A stretch of DNA of 64,000 nucleotides, taken from Streptomyces marincola. Lineage in GTDB: Bacteria; Actinomycetota; Actinomycetes; Streptomycetales; Streptomycetaceae. The notes beneath the pieces were generated by a model, which saw only the letters and a program-made list of their open reading frames with translations, had not been told where the DNA came from and did no database searches. Position 1 is the stretch's first letter. Each line of letters opens with the position of its first letter. The stretch is taken from positions 2,617,001-2,681,000 of the forward strand of contig NZ_CP084541.1 of assembly GCF_020410765.1 (NCBI RefSeq), given 5' to 3'. The translations under genes and the position numbers were made by a program. Shown here one piece after another: positions 35,271-43,177 of the stretch.

Positions 35271-36136
35271 GCCACACCGCCCGGGACGGCCGAGCGCATG
35301 AAGGCGGCACCCTCGCTCAGGGCGTCGGCCGGGGTGTCACGAACGTGGGTCTCCAGCGCGTACGGCAACGCCGGGCAGGCGGCGTGCAGCAGCGGCAGCA
35401 CTTCGCCGTACGGCACACATCCGGTGCCGGCCGGGCAGAAGACCCGGCCCCCGCCGGGCACGGGCCGGTAGTCCTTGACGTGCACGTACCCGACGTACCG
35501 GGCCAGGGCCCGCACCGTGGCAGGTGTGGCCTGGCCGACCTCGTGCAGGTTCGCCACGTCCAGCCACAGCCCCAACCCCTGCCCGTGGTATCGCTCCAAC
35601 ACTTCCAACAGCGGCTCGGCGTGGGCAACGGTGCACACCGGCTCGTTCTCCAGCAGCAACCGAATCCCCGCAATGTTCGCCGTGTCCAAGGCCATGGACA
35701 GCAGCGGGTCACCGAGCAGTTGCTCGGTCAGCCCCGGCTCCACGCGCAGGTGGGAGAAGACCCGCACCACCGGGGCGCCGAGAATCCGTGCGGCGGCGAT
35801 AGCCCGCTCGATCCAGCCCAGCCGCTCTTGGGGCGGGACCCGGGTGGGGAAGCCGAAGGAGTCCACCCGGCCCGGCGTCGCCTCGGGTCGACACCACTTC
35901 CACAGTGGTGAGGCCAGCGCCGCTACCGTGAGGCCCCGCTCGTCGGCCAGGGCACGGATGTGCTTCAGCCGGTCGTCGGGCAGCGCCAGGACGTTGGCGC
36001 CCTCGGCCGAACGGATTTCCAGATGCCCGATCCCCAACGCCACCGCCAGGTCCATCCCCGGCACCGGATCGGGTCCGAGCTCATCAGGATTGAGTACCAA
36101 CGTGCTGACCACGCGTCGTGTGGGAGCCGATTGCAC
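35267..36136 (-). CDS. Sugar-phosphate isomerase/epimerase-like TIM-barrel protein
   Basis: A 289-residue AP-endonuclease-2-type barrel: HLEIRSAEGANVLAL, RLLLENEPVCTV (metal Glu), LGLWLDVANLHEVGQ (Asp/His), YVGYVHVKDYRPV (His-Lys-Asp) and ALETHVRDTP. It probably isomerises, epimerises or dehydrates a sugar or cyclitol. It is first in the operon; GTG 36136 is preceded by GGAAGGTGACCT. The divergent regulator starts 125 bases away. Confidence 0.85.
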   Translation of the reverse strand: MQSAPTRRVVSTLVLNPDELGPDPVPGMDLAVALGIGHLEIRSAEGANVLALPDDRLKHIRALADERGLTVAALASPLWKWCRPEATPGRVDSFGFPTRVPPQERLGWIERAIAAARILGAPVVRVFSHLRVEPGLTEQLLGDPLLSMALDTANIAGIRLLLENEPVCTVAHAEPLLEVLERYHGQGLGLWLDVANLHEVGQATPATVRALARYVGYVHVKDYRPVPGGGRVFCPAGTGCVPYGEVLPLLHAACPALPYALETHVRDTPADALSEGAAFMRSAVPGGVA

Positions 36137-36261
36137 AGGTCACCTTCCAGAGTTGGGCGGCAGCGTTCCGCAATGGTCACTGCCGTACCGACCCGGTCGA
36201 CATCCCGCCAGTAGCCCCAAAACCCGGACAGACCCAGCCCTCGTGGACAACCCTTGGACAC

Positions 36262-37425
36262 ATGGCCAACCCGCCGCCCCGGCTTTCGCTTCAGGACGTA
36301 CGCGCCGAACTGCTGCGGCTCCGCCAAGGACCCGCCCTCGGTCGGCCCGGGGCAGTCACCACGCTCAGCGACTCCCTCCGCGCCCTGCTGCTTGCCCGCC
36401 AGCCACCGCTGTCCCCCGCGGCCAGCGAGACCACCCGCCTGGTGGCGGCATTGCGTCGGGCGATCGACGGGCTGACTCCGCACGAGCGCCGCTACGCCAC
36501 CGCCGACTTCAACCTGCTGCCGGACTCATGGCCCACCCTGACCGAGCGCCAGGAATCTCTCGCCCGGGTCCTGGGCTGCTCGGCCAAAACCGTCCGCCGC
36601 CATGCCGGACAGGCGCTGGACACTCTCGCCCTGCTCATCTCCGACGGCAGTTACCTCGCCGAACAGCCCCCGTCCGCTGACGCCGCCCCCGTCGGAAACG
36701 CTGCGACACAACCTGATGGGACGGAGTGCTTTTTCGGCATCACCCGCGCGGCCACCGTGCACGTGGTCTGCTCCGCCCTGCCTCGAAGCTCCGGTCGGCA
36801 GCGACCCACCGACCCGCTGTCCTACGCCCGGTACGCCGGCTTCGCCGACCTCGACGCACTCTTCTATGTGCGCGTCCGGCTTGCCCAGCGGTTCCCCACC
36901 GCGGCCATCCGCGACTTTTACCCCGGCGAGTACTACCCCGGCGACCCCGACTGCCTGATCGTCCTCGGCGCCCCACACCGCAACGGCTTCTACGCCGAGT
37001 TCGGCCCGCAGCTGCCGTATCACATCGCCCCGGACACGGGCATCACCTTCTCCGGCCACGGCGGCATCCGCCTGGCCCCCAGCTGGACGCCCGAGGGCGA
37101 ACTGCTGGCGGACCTGACGGTCATCACCCGACTCATCCTCGACCGGGGCACCACCGTAATCCTGCTCGGCGGCTGCCTCACCCTCGGCGTTCTCGGCGCC
37201 GCCAAATGCCTCCTCGACGGCAAGCGCGGCCAACGCAACACCGCCTACCTCGACGGTCTCGCCCCCGGCGGCGACCTCATCATCGTCACCACCACCCGCA
37301 AAGTCGGCGGCATCACCGACACACCCGACCTCACCGCCACCGAGCCACTGCTGCTGCTCACCCGCGACACCGTCGGCGGCTTCACCACCCGCCTGGACAA
37401 CACCGCGCGCCACCTGCACAGGTGA
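36262..37425 (+). CDS. HTH regulator-like protein with an unrecognised C-terminal domain
   Basis: A 387-residue protein from ATG 36262. Residues about 60-130 contain a helical region ending in a winged or sigma-type HTH (LTERQESLARVLGCSAKTVRRHAGQAL). Residues about 190-380 form a separate alpha/beta domain with SSGRQRPTDPLSYARYAGFADL, DCLIVLGAPHRNGFYAEFG, and TVILLGGCLTLGVLGAAKCL, a glycine pattern suggestive of nucleotide binding. I do not recognise this domain. Its divergent position makes it the likely controller of the island operon. Confidence 0.65.
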   Translation: MANPPPRLSLQDVRAELLRLRQGPALGRPGAVTTLSDSLRALLLARQPPLSPAASETTRLVAALRRAIDGLTPHERRYATADFNLLPDSWPTLTERQESLARVLGCSAKTVRRHAGQALDTLALLISDGSYLAEQPPSADAAPVGNAATQPDGTECFFGITRAATVHVVCSALPRSSGRQRPTDPLSYARYAGFADLDALFYVRVRLAQRFPTAAIRDFYPGEYYPGDPDCLIVLGAPHRNGFYAEFGPQLPYHIAPDTGITFSGHGGIRLAPSWTPEGELLADLTVITRLILDRGTTVILLGGCLTLGVLGAAKCLLDGKRGQRNTAYLDGLAPGGDLIIVTTTRKVGGITDTPDLTATEPLLLLTRDTVGGFTTRLDNTARHLHR

Positions 37426-37466
37426 ACCGGCCTCAGCCCGGAGGTCGGAGGCCACGCACGTGATCA

Positions 37467-37591
37467 CCGCCCCACCCTGGAGGCATGACGCAGAACGCTC
37501 CCGCCCGGGGGCCCTGCGCGGGCGGTGTGGCGGGAGCGAGGCGGTCGTTCAGGGCGAAGCGTGGCCGTTACGGCTGGTCAGCGGCTGTATG
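37467..37591. repeat. Direct repeat, copy 2, directly downstream of bldA
   Basis: 71 bp identical to copy 1 plus a second 28-bp block with one mismatch, ending eight bases from the tRNA 3' end. It includes the GC-rich hairpin GCTCCCGCC...GGCGGGAGC, which should terminate bldA transcription. Confidence 0.85.
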
Positions 37592-37599
37592 CTCTGGGG

Positions 37600-37681
37600 T
37601 GCCCGGAGCCGGACTTGAACCGGCACGGCCCGAAGGCCAGCGAGTTTTAAGCTCACCGTGTCTGCATTCCACCATCCGGGC
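37600..37681 (-). tRNA. bldA: tRNA-Leu (UAA anticodon), the UUA-reading bldA tRNA
   Basis: The acceptor stem GCCCGGA pairs with TCCGGGC, and the discriminator is A. The anticodon stem GTGAG/CTCGC encloses the loop CTTAAAA, giving anticodon TAA at 37649-37647. A long variable arm (GGCCTTCGGGCC type) and a T-arm with GGTTCAAGTCC are present. CCA is not encoded. In Streptomyces this is the only tRNA reading the rare UUA codon and gates development and antibiotic regulators. I did not notice any in-frame TTA codon in the neighbouring genes. Confidence 0.93.
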
Positions 37682-38061
37682 ACAGATCCCAAGCCGTACC
37701 GGGCGCTACGCGCCAGTGTCTCGTCCGAGCTTATCCGGCGGATTCGCCCGAACACCGGTGCCCCGGGCCGATGTTGTCTGATTTTATGAGCCCCTGATGG
37801 CTCATCAAAGAGCTACTGCCCGGTCACAGGCCGTCCGCGTCAAACGCGGGGGCTTGGGCACCCTCCTGGGAATGACGCAAATCAACCCTCCGCATCCACT
37901 TAGGTACTCAGGGCTGATGGTCCTCCTCAGGTATGACGGCTTGCGCCGCCGTGTCCCCCGCGAGAACTCCACGGAACAATCATCGGGAGGGATCCCCCGG
38001 CGTTCGGCGGGGAGAAGGATGGGAACACGCCGACTCCCCACGCCCGACAGGAGGCCCGCTC
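37682..38061. other. Intergenic region between bldA and the ABC transporter
   Basis: 380 bases holding the bldA promoter on one side and that of the ABC operon on the other. An open frame at 37797-38153 has no support. I could not define promoter boxes with confidence. Confidence 0.5.
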
Positions 38062-38841
38062 GTGTCCACCTTCTCCGCCCCGGCCGCGTTCACCCCGAAC
38101 GGTGCGGCGGCCGCCAAGGCCACCGACCTCACCAAGGTCTACGGGGAGGGTGAGACCAAGGTCGTCGCCCTCGACCACGTCTCCGTCGAGTTCCGGCAGG
38201 CCGAGTACACCGCCATCATGGGCCCTTCCGGGTCAGGCAAGTCGACGCTGATGCACTGCATGGCCGGGCTCGACTCGGTGTCGGGCGGCTCGGCCCGCAT
38301 CGGTGACACCGAGTTGACCGGCCTCGGCGACAAGCGGCTGACCCAGCTGCGGCGTGACCGGATCGGGTTCATCTTCCAGTCGTTCAACCTGCTGCCCACG
38401 CTCAACGCCCTGGAGAACATCCGGCTGCCCATGGACATCGCGGGCCGCAAGCCGGACCCGGAGTGGCTCGACCGGGTCATCAGCACCGTCGGGCTCGGCG
38501 ACCGGCTCAAGCACAGGCCCGCGCAGCTCTCCGGCGGTCAGCAGCAACGCGTCGCCGTGGCCCGCGCGCTCGCCGGCCGGCCCGACATCATCTTCGGGGA
38601 CGAGCCCACGGGCAACCTGGACTCCCGCGCCGGTGCCGAAGTGCTCGGCTTCCTACGGAACTCGGTCCGCGAGCTGGGCCAGACCGTCGTCATGGTCACC
38701 CACGACCCCGTCGCCGCCGGCTACGCCGACCGCGTCGTCTTCCTCGCCGACGGCCGCGTCGTCGACGACATGGCGAACCCGACGGCGGAGAGCGTTCTCG
38801 AACACATGAAGCGTTACGACGCCAAGGGGCGCACCAGCTGA
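38062..38841 (+). CDS. ABC transporter ATP-binding protein (LolD/MacB type)
   Basis: A 259-residue protein. Walker A GPSGSGKST, Q-loop FIFQSFNLLP, signature LSGGQQQRVAVARAL, Walker B IIFGDEP and the H-loop VTHD are all intact. GTG 38062 follows GACAGGAGG. The DELTA-type GDEPTGNLD string is typical of the MacB/LolD group, which acts with FtsX-like permeases in mechanotransmission or lipoprotein and peptide export. The permease gene follows after 185 bases. Confidence 0.93.
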   Translation: MSTFSAPAAFTPNGAAAAKATDLTKVYGEGETKVVALDHVSVEFRQAEYTAIMGPSGSGKSTLMHCMAGLDSVSGGSARIGDTELTGLGDKRLTQLRRDRIGFIFQSFNLLPTLNALENIRLPMDIAGRKPDPEWLDRVISTVGLGDRLKHRPAQLSGGQQQRVAVARALAGRPDIIFGDEPTGNLDSRAGAEVLGFLRNSVRELGQTVVMVTHDPVAAGYADRVVFLADGRVVDDMANPTAESVLEHMKRYDAKGRTS

Positions 38842-39026
38842 CCCACGCGCCCGCGCGGCGCGCCTCGCCCCCTTCCACATCGTCGCTCCTCCCAACGCCG
38901 CGCGCCCCCGCCGCGCCCGGCGCCGGCCGCGGCGCGGCCCACCCCTGCCTTCGTCCACCCGCGCTGCCCCCCTGTACCTCTCACCGGCCCCGTCGGGGCC
39001 GGACCGATCCCCCTCCCAGGTGCCCC

Positions 39027-41573
39027 ATGCTCAGAACCGCCCTGCGCAACGTGCTCGCGCACAAGGCCAGGCTGTTGATGACCACCCTCGCCGTCCTGCT
39101 CGGCGTCGCGTTCGTCTCCGGCACGCTCGTGTTCACCTCGACGCTCTCGGAGGCGTTCCAGCGCAGCTCCGAGGAGGGCCTCGACCACGTCGACCTGGCC
39201 ATTCGGCCCGATCAGGACACCGACGCGGCCGAGAGCGGCCCCGGGGGCGCGGCCGATCTTCCGCAGGACCTGCTCGACGCCGCCTCAGGACTGCCCGGCG
39301 TGGCGACGGCGACCGGCGAGGCCACCGGTTTCGCCGCGCTGGCCGACAAGGACGGCGACCTGGTCGGCGCCGGCTGGGACACCAGCGGCGGCAACTACGA
39401 CGCGGGCCGGGACGGCACGGGAACGGACCAGCGCTACCCGATGCGCGACGGCCGCGCGCCCGAGCGGGCCGGCGAGATCGCGCTCGACTCCGCCACGGCG
39501 GAACGCACCGGGTACGCGGTCGGCGACACGGCCAGGCTCTCCGTCGACGGGCCCGTGCGCGAGGAGACGATCACCGGCGTCTTCGACACCGAGGACGGCA
39601 CGGTGGCCGCGGGCGGTTCGCTCGTGCTGTTCGACACCGCCACCGCGCAGGAGCTGTTCACCGCGCCGGGCGAGTACAACCGCATCACGCTCACGGCCGA
39701 GGCCGGCACCTCCCAACGGGACCTCGCCGACGCCGTCGCGCCGCTGCTGCCCGGCGACGCGGAGGCCGTCACCGGCGCGGAACTCGCCGAGGAGCAGGCC
39801 GCCGACATCGAGGCGCAGACCGCGGGCATGCGCACGGCGCTCCTCGCGTTCGCGGGCATCTCCCTGTTCGTCGGCGTGTTCATCATCGCCAACACCTTCA
39901 CCATGCTGGTCGCGCAGCGCACCAGGGAACTGGCGCTGCTGCGCGCCGTCGGCGCCAGCCGCCGCCAGGTGACGCGTTCTGTGCTGATCGAGGCGTTCGC
40001 GGTGGGCGCGGTCGCGGGCACCGCGGGGCTCGCGCTCGGCATCGGCATCGCCGCCGGGCTGCGTTCCCTCATGAGCACCTTCGACGTGGCCGTCCCCGAG
40101 GGCTCGCTGGTCGTCCCCGGCTCCGCGGTGCTCGCGTCCCTGCTCGTCGGCGTCGTGGTCACCGTGCTCGCCGCCTACCTGCCCGCGCGCCGCGCCGCGA
40201 AGATCCCGCCGGTCGCGGCCATGAGCAGCGTGCACGCCGCGCCCGCCGGGCGCCGCCTGATCGTCCGCAACGTCATCGGCGCGCTGTTCGCCGCGGCCGG
40301 CGGCGCGCTCGTGGTCGCGGGCATCGGCGCCGACGACGACGGCGCGACGATGGGGTTGGGCGCGGCGCTGCTCGTGGTGGGCGTGTTCGTCCTGACCCCG
40401 CTGCTGTCCCGGCCGCTCATCGCCGCCGCCGCGCCGCTGCTGCGGGTGTTCGGCGTCCCGGGGAAGCTGGCCCGCCTGAACGCGGTGCGCAACCCCAGGC
40501 GCACGGCCGCGACCGCGTCGGCGCTGATGATCGGTCTGACGCTGATCACCGGGATCACGGTGATCGTGGACTCGCTGGCCCGCGGGGTCGACCGGATGGC
40601 GGCCGAGTCGCTGCGGTCGGACTACGTCGTCTCCATGGCCAACTTCTCCCAGCTGGCACCCGAGGTGGAGGAGACGCTGGCCCGGCACCCCGAGGTCACG
40701 GCCGCCACCGGTCTGAGCATCTCCCCCGCGCTCGTCGCTGAGGAGACGTCCGTGCTGTACGTCAACGGCGTGAACGGCGCCGCGATGGGCGAGTTGGTCG
40801 ACCTCGACTTCGAGTCCGGGTCCTTCGCGGAGCTCGGCGGCGAGAGCGCGGTCATCGACACGGACACGGCGGAACGGCTCGGGCTGGGCCTCGGCGACAC
40901 GTTCCCCATCGAGTTCGAGGACGGCGAGCACGGCAGCCTGACCGTGGCCGGGCTGTTCGAGGGCAACCAGATGATCCAGGGCATCCTCCTGGACGCCGCG
41001 ACCCTCGACCCGCACATGGAGCGGCCGAGCGACTTCCAGGTCATGGTGCGCACCGCGGACGGGCCGAGCGAGGAGACCCGCGACGCGCTCGCGGCGGCGC
41101 TGGGCGACAACCCCGCGGTGCTCGTGCAGGACAAGGACGACGTCTCCGAGGACATCGCCTACATGTTCACCCTGCTGCTGAACGTGATGTACGCGCTGCT
41201 GGCCATGGCCGTGGTCGTGGCCGTCCTGGGCGTGATCAACACGCTGGCGATGTCGGTCTTCGAACGCCGCCAGGAGATCGGAATGCTGCGCGCCGTCGGT
41301 CTGGAACGGGCCGGAACGAAACGAATGGTGCGGCTTGAGTCCCTGGTGATCGCGCTGTTCGGCGGGGTGCTCGGGATCGGGCTCGGCGTGTTCTTCGGCT
41401 GGGCCGTCGGCGAGATGCTGCGCACCTACCTGCCGACGTACGAGCTGATCCTGCCGTGGGGCCGGATCGGGATCTTCCTGGGCCTCGCGGCGCTGGTGGG
41501 CGTGCTGGCCGCGCTGTGGCCCGCGCGGCACGCGGCCCGGCTGAACATGCTGGCGGCGATCAAGGCGGAGTGA
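39027..41573 (+). CDS. ABC transporter permease with two FtsX domains
   Basis: An 848-residue protein. The first membrane helix lies at about 13-35 (ARLLMTTLAVLLGVAFVSGTLVF), followed by a large extracellular MacB-like domain, a first FtsX domain at about 265-395 (FVGVFIIANTFTMLVAQRTRELALLRAVGASRRQV), a central helix pair, a second periplasmic-type domain, and a second FtsX domain at about 715-845 (INTLAMSVFERRQEIGMLRAVGLERA). This is the actinobacterial one-chain arrangement. It pairs with the preceding ATPase. Confidence 0.92.
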   Translation: MLRTALRNVLAHKARLLMTTLAVLLGVAFVSGTLVFTSTLSEAFQRSSEEGLDHVDLAIRPDQDTDAAESGPGGAADLPQDLLDAASGLPGVATATGEATGFAALADKDGDLVGAGWDTSGGNYDAGRDGTGTDQRYPMRDGRAPERAGEIALDSATAERTGYAVGDTARLSVDGPVREETITGVFDTEDGTVAAGGSLVLFDTATAQELFTAPGEYNRITLTAEAGTSQRDLADAVAPLLPGDAEAVTGAELAEEQAADIEAQTAGMRTALLAFAGISLFVGVFIIANTFTMLVAQRTRELALLRAVGASRRQVTRSVLIEAFAVGAVAGTAGLALGIGIAAGLRSLMSTFDVAVPEGSLVVPGSAVLASLLVGVVVTVLAAYLPARRAAKIPPVAAMSSVHAAPAGRRLIVRNVIGALFAAAGGALVVAGIGADDDGATMGLGAALLVVGVFVLTPLLSRPLIAAAAPLLRVFGVPGKLARLNAVRNPRRTAATASALMIGLTLITGITVIVDSLARGVDRMAAESLRSDYVVSMANFSQLAPEVEETLARHPEVTAATGLSISPALVAEETSVLYVNGVNGAAMGELVDLDFESGSFAELGGESAVIDTDTAERLGLGLGDTFPIEFEDGEHGSLTVAGLFEGNQMIQGILLDAATLDPHMERPSDFQVMVRTADGPSEETRDALAAALGDNPAVLVQDKDDVSEDIAYMFTLLLNVMYALLAMAVVVAVLGVINTLAMSVFERRQEIGMLRAVGLERAGTKRMVRLESLVIALFGGVLGIGLGVFFGWAVGEMLRTYLPTYELILPWGRIGIFLGLAALVGVLAALWPARHAARLNMLAAIKAE

Positions 41574-41601
41574 CCCCGTCGCCGGACTCCGCGCCGGCGC
41601 G

Positions 41602-42930
41602 TCAGTGCGGCTGCGCCTGGCGCGCGGGGTCGGGGCTGCGGTCCCGGCCGGTCGCGCGTTCGGTCCAGGCGCGGGGCCGCAGCGGCAGCACGGAGGTGCC
41701 CGTCGCGGTCGGACGGACCGCCAGGACCTGGTTGACGCCGATGCCGCCGCGTTCGAAGTTCACGGCGGACGCGGCCATGTAGAGCCGCCAGACCCGTGCG
41801 CGGCCCGGACTGGTGAGGCGGACGGCCTCGGCCCAGTTGTCCTCAAGGTTGCGCACCCAGCGGCGCAGCGTGAGCGCGTAGTGCTCGCGCAGCGACTCGA
41901 CGTCCCTGACCTCGAACCCGGCCCGCTCCAGCTGCCCGACGGTGCGGCCCAGCGGCGCCAGCTCGCCGTCGGGGAAGACGTAGGCGTCGATGAACGGGTC
42001 CACCCGGTAGGCCCGTTCGTCGGCCACCGGGGGCCGCGCGATCTGGTGGTTGAGCAGCCGGCCGCCCGGCCGCAGCAGGGCGAGCAGGCGTTCGGCGTAC
42101 TCGCGGTAGCGGTCGGCGCCGACGTGCTCGGCCATGCCGACCGAGGCGATGGCGTCGAACGGGCCGTCCGCCGTCTCCCGGTAGTCCTGCACCCGGATCT
42201 CCACACGGTCCGCCAGGCCCGCGCGCGCCACCCGTTCCCTGGCCAGGGCGGCCTGCTCCGCGGACAGGGTGATGCCGACCGCCCGTACCCCGTGGTGCCG
42301 GGCCGCGTGCAGCGCCAGGGACCCCCAGCCGCAGCCGACGTCGAGGAGCCGCTGCCCGGGGCGCAGACCGAGCTTGCGGCAGATCAGGTCGAGCTTGGCG
42401 GCCTGCGCGTCCTCAAGGCTCGCGGTGTCCTCCTCCCACACGGCGCACGAGTAGACCAGGGAGGGGCCGATGACCAGTTCGTAGAACGCGTTGCCCACGT
42501 CGTAGTGGTGGCTGATGGCCGCCCGGTCCCGGCGCGGCGAGTGCAGCGGCCCGGTGCGGCGGCGCACCTCCTCGCGGGGCGGTGGCGGCGGGACCGGAAC
42601 GACCGGGCCCGCCAGGCGCAGCAGTTCGCCCGCGACCGCGAGCCGCTGCCGCGCGGGGATGGCGCGGTGGGCCTGGACCGGTGCCAGGAGCAGGTCGAGC
42701 GCGGCGTACAGGTCGCCCTCGACGTCGAGCTCCCCGGCCACCCAGGCCCGGGCGAGGCCCATCTCCCCGGGCTTGAACAGCAGCCGCCGCAACGCCCTGC
42801 GGTGCCGCACCACGAGCACGGGGCCGCCCGGGGGGCCGGTTTCGGAACCGTCCCACGCGCGGAGGCGGAGGGGGAGCGCCGTGCCGAGCAGCTGCTCGAT
42901 CAGCGCGGCGAGCCGAGGGGCGACAACCAT
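41602..42930 (-). CDS. Cyclopropane-fatty-acyl-phospholipid synthase-family methyltransferase
   Basis: A 442-residue protein. The SAM-binding motif is RLLDVGCGWGSLALHAA; SHHYDVGNAFYELVIGPSLVYSCAVW is the CFA-synthase entry; MAEHVGADRYREYAERLLALLRPGG and DAYVFPDGELAPL follow. It probably adds a methylene or methyl group to unsaturated acyl chains of membrane phospholipids. ATG 42930 is preceded by GGAGGTGTG. The stop is 28 bases from the convergent permease stop. Confidence 0.92.
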   Translation of the reverse strand: MVVAPRLAALIEQLLGTALPLRLRAWDGSETGPPGGPVLVVRHRRALRRLLFKPGEMGLARAWVAGELDVEGDLYAALDLLLAPVQAHRAIPARQRLAVAGELLRLAGPVVPVPPPPPREEVRRRTGPLHSPRRDRAAISHHYDVGNAFYELVIGPSLVYSCAVWEEDTASLEDAQAAKLDLICRKLGLRPGQRLLDVGCGWGSLALHAARHHGVRAVGITLSAEQAALARERVARAGLADRVEIRVQDYRETADGPFDAIASVGMAEHVGADRYREYAERLLALLRPGGRLLNHQIARPPVADERAYRVDPFIDAYVFPDGELAPLGRTVGQLERAGFEVRDVESLREHYALTLRRWVRNLEDNWAEAVRLTSPGRARVWRLYMAASAVNFERGGIGVNQVLAVRPTATGTSVLPLRPRAWTERATGRDRSPDPARQAQPH

Positions 42931-43114
42931 GCAGACACACCTCCATGAATGAGGACAAATCATCCTCGTCACCTTGGCATCGTGCCCCCGGGCAACGCCT
43001 TCCTCCACCGGTCGATTCCCGCGCCTATACCGCCAACTGGCGTAAGGAGACAGCACAAAGAGAGCGGAGGAACGCGCGAGACGCGTCGTGCGCCGGGCAG
43101 GTGCGCGCGGAGCC

Positions 43115-43164
43115 GGAGCACGGAGAAAGGCGGGCGGCCCGTGGCCGCCCGCCTTCCGTGCTCC
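43115..43164. terminator. Long hairpin terminator after the NADH dehydrogenase
   Basis: An inner stem AAGGCGGGCGGCC/GGCCGCCCGCCTT and an outer stem GGAGCACGGA/TCCGTGCTCC, starting 14 bases past the stop of the minus-strand gene. Confidence 0.88.
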
Positions 43165-43177
43165 CGCGCTCCCGGCC

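Noticed and set aside
37797..38153. Open frame between bldA and the ABC ATPase
   Set aside because: No ribosome site, no family, and it overlaps the true GTG start of the ATPase.
38463..39026. N-terminal extension of the ABC permease to 1,036 residues
   Set aside because: It overlaps the ATPase gene in another frame and is Arg/Pro-rich; a proper membrane start is at ATG 39027.
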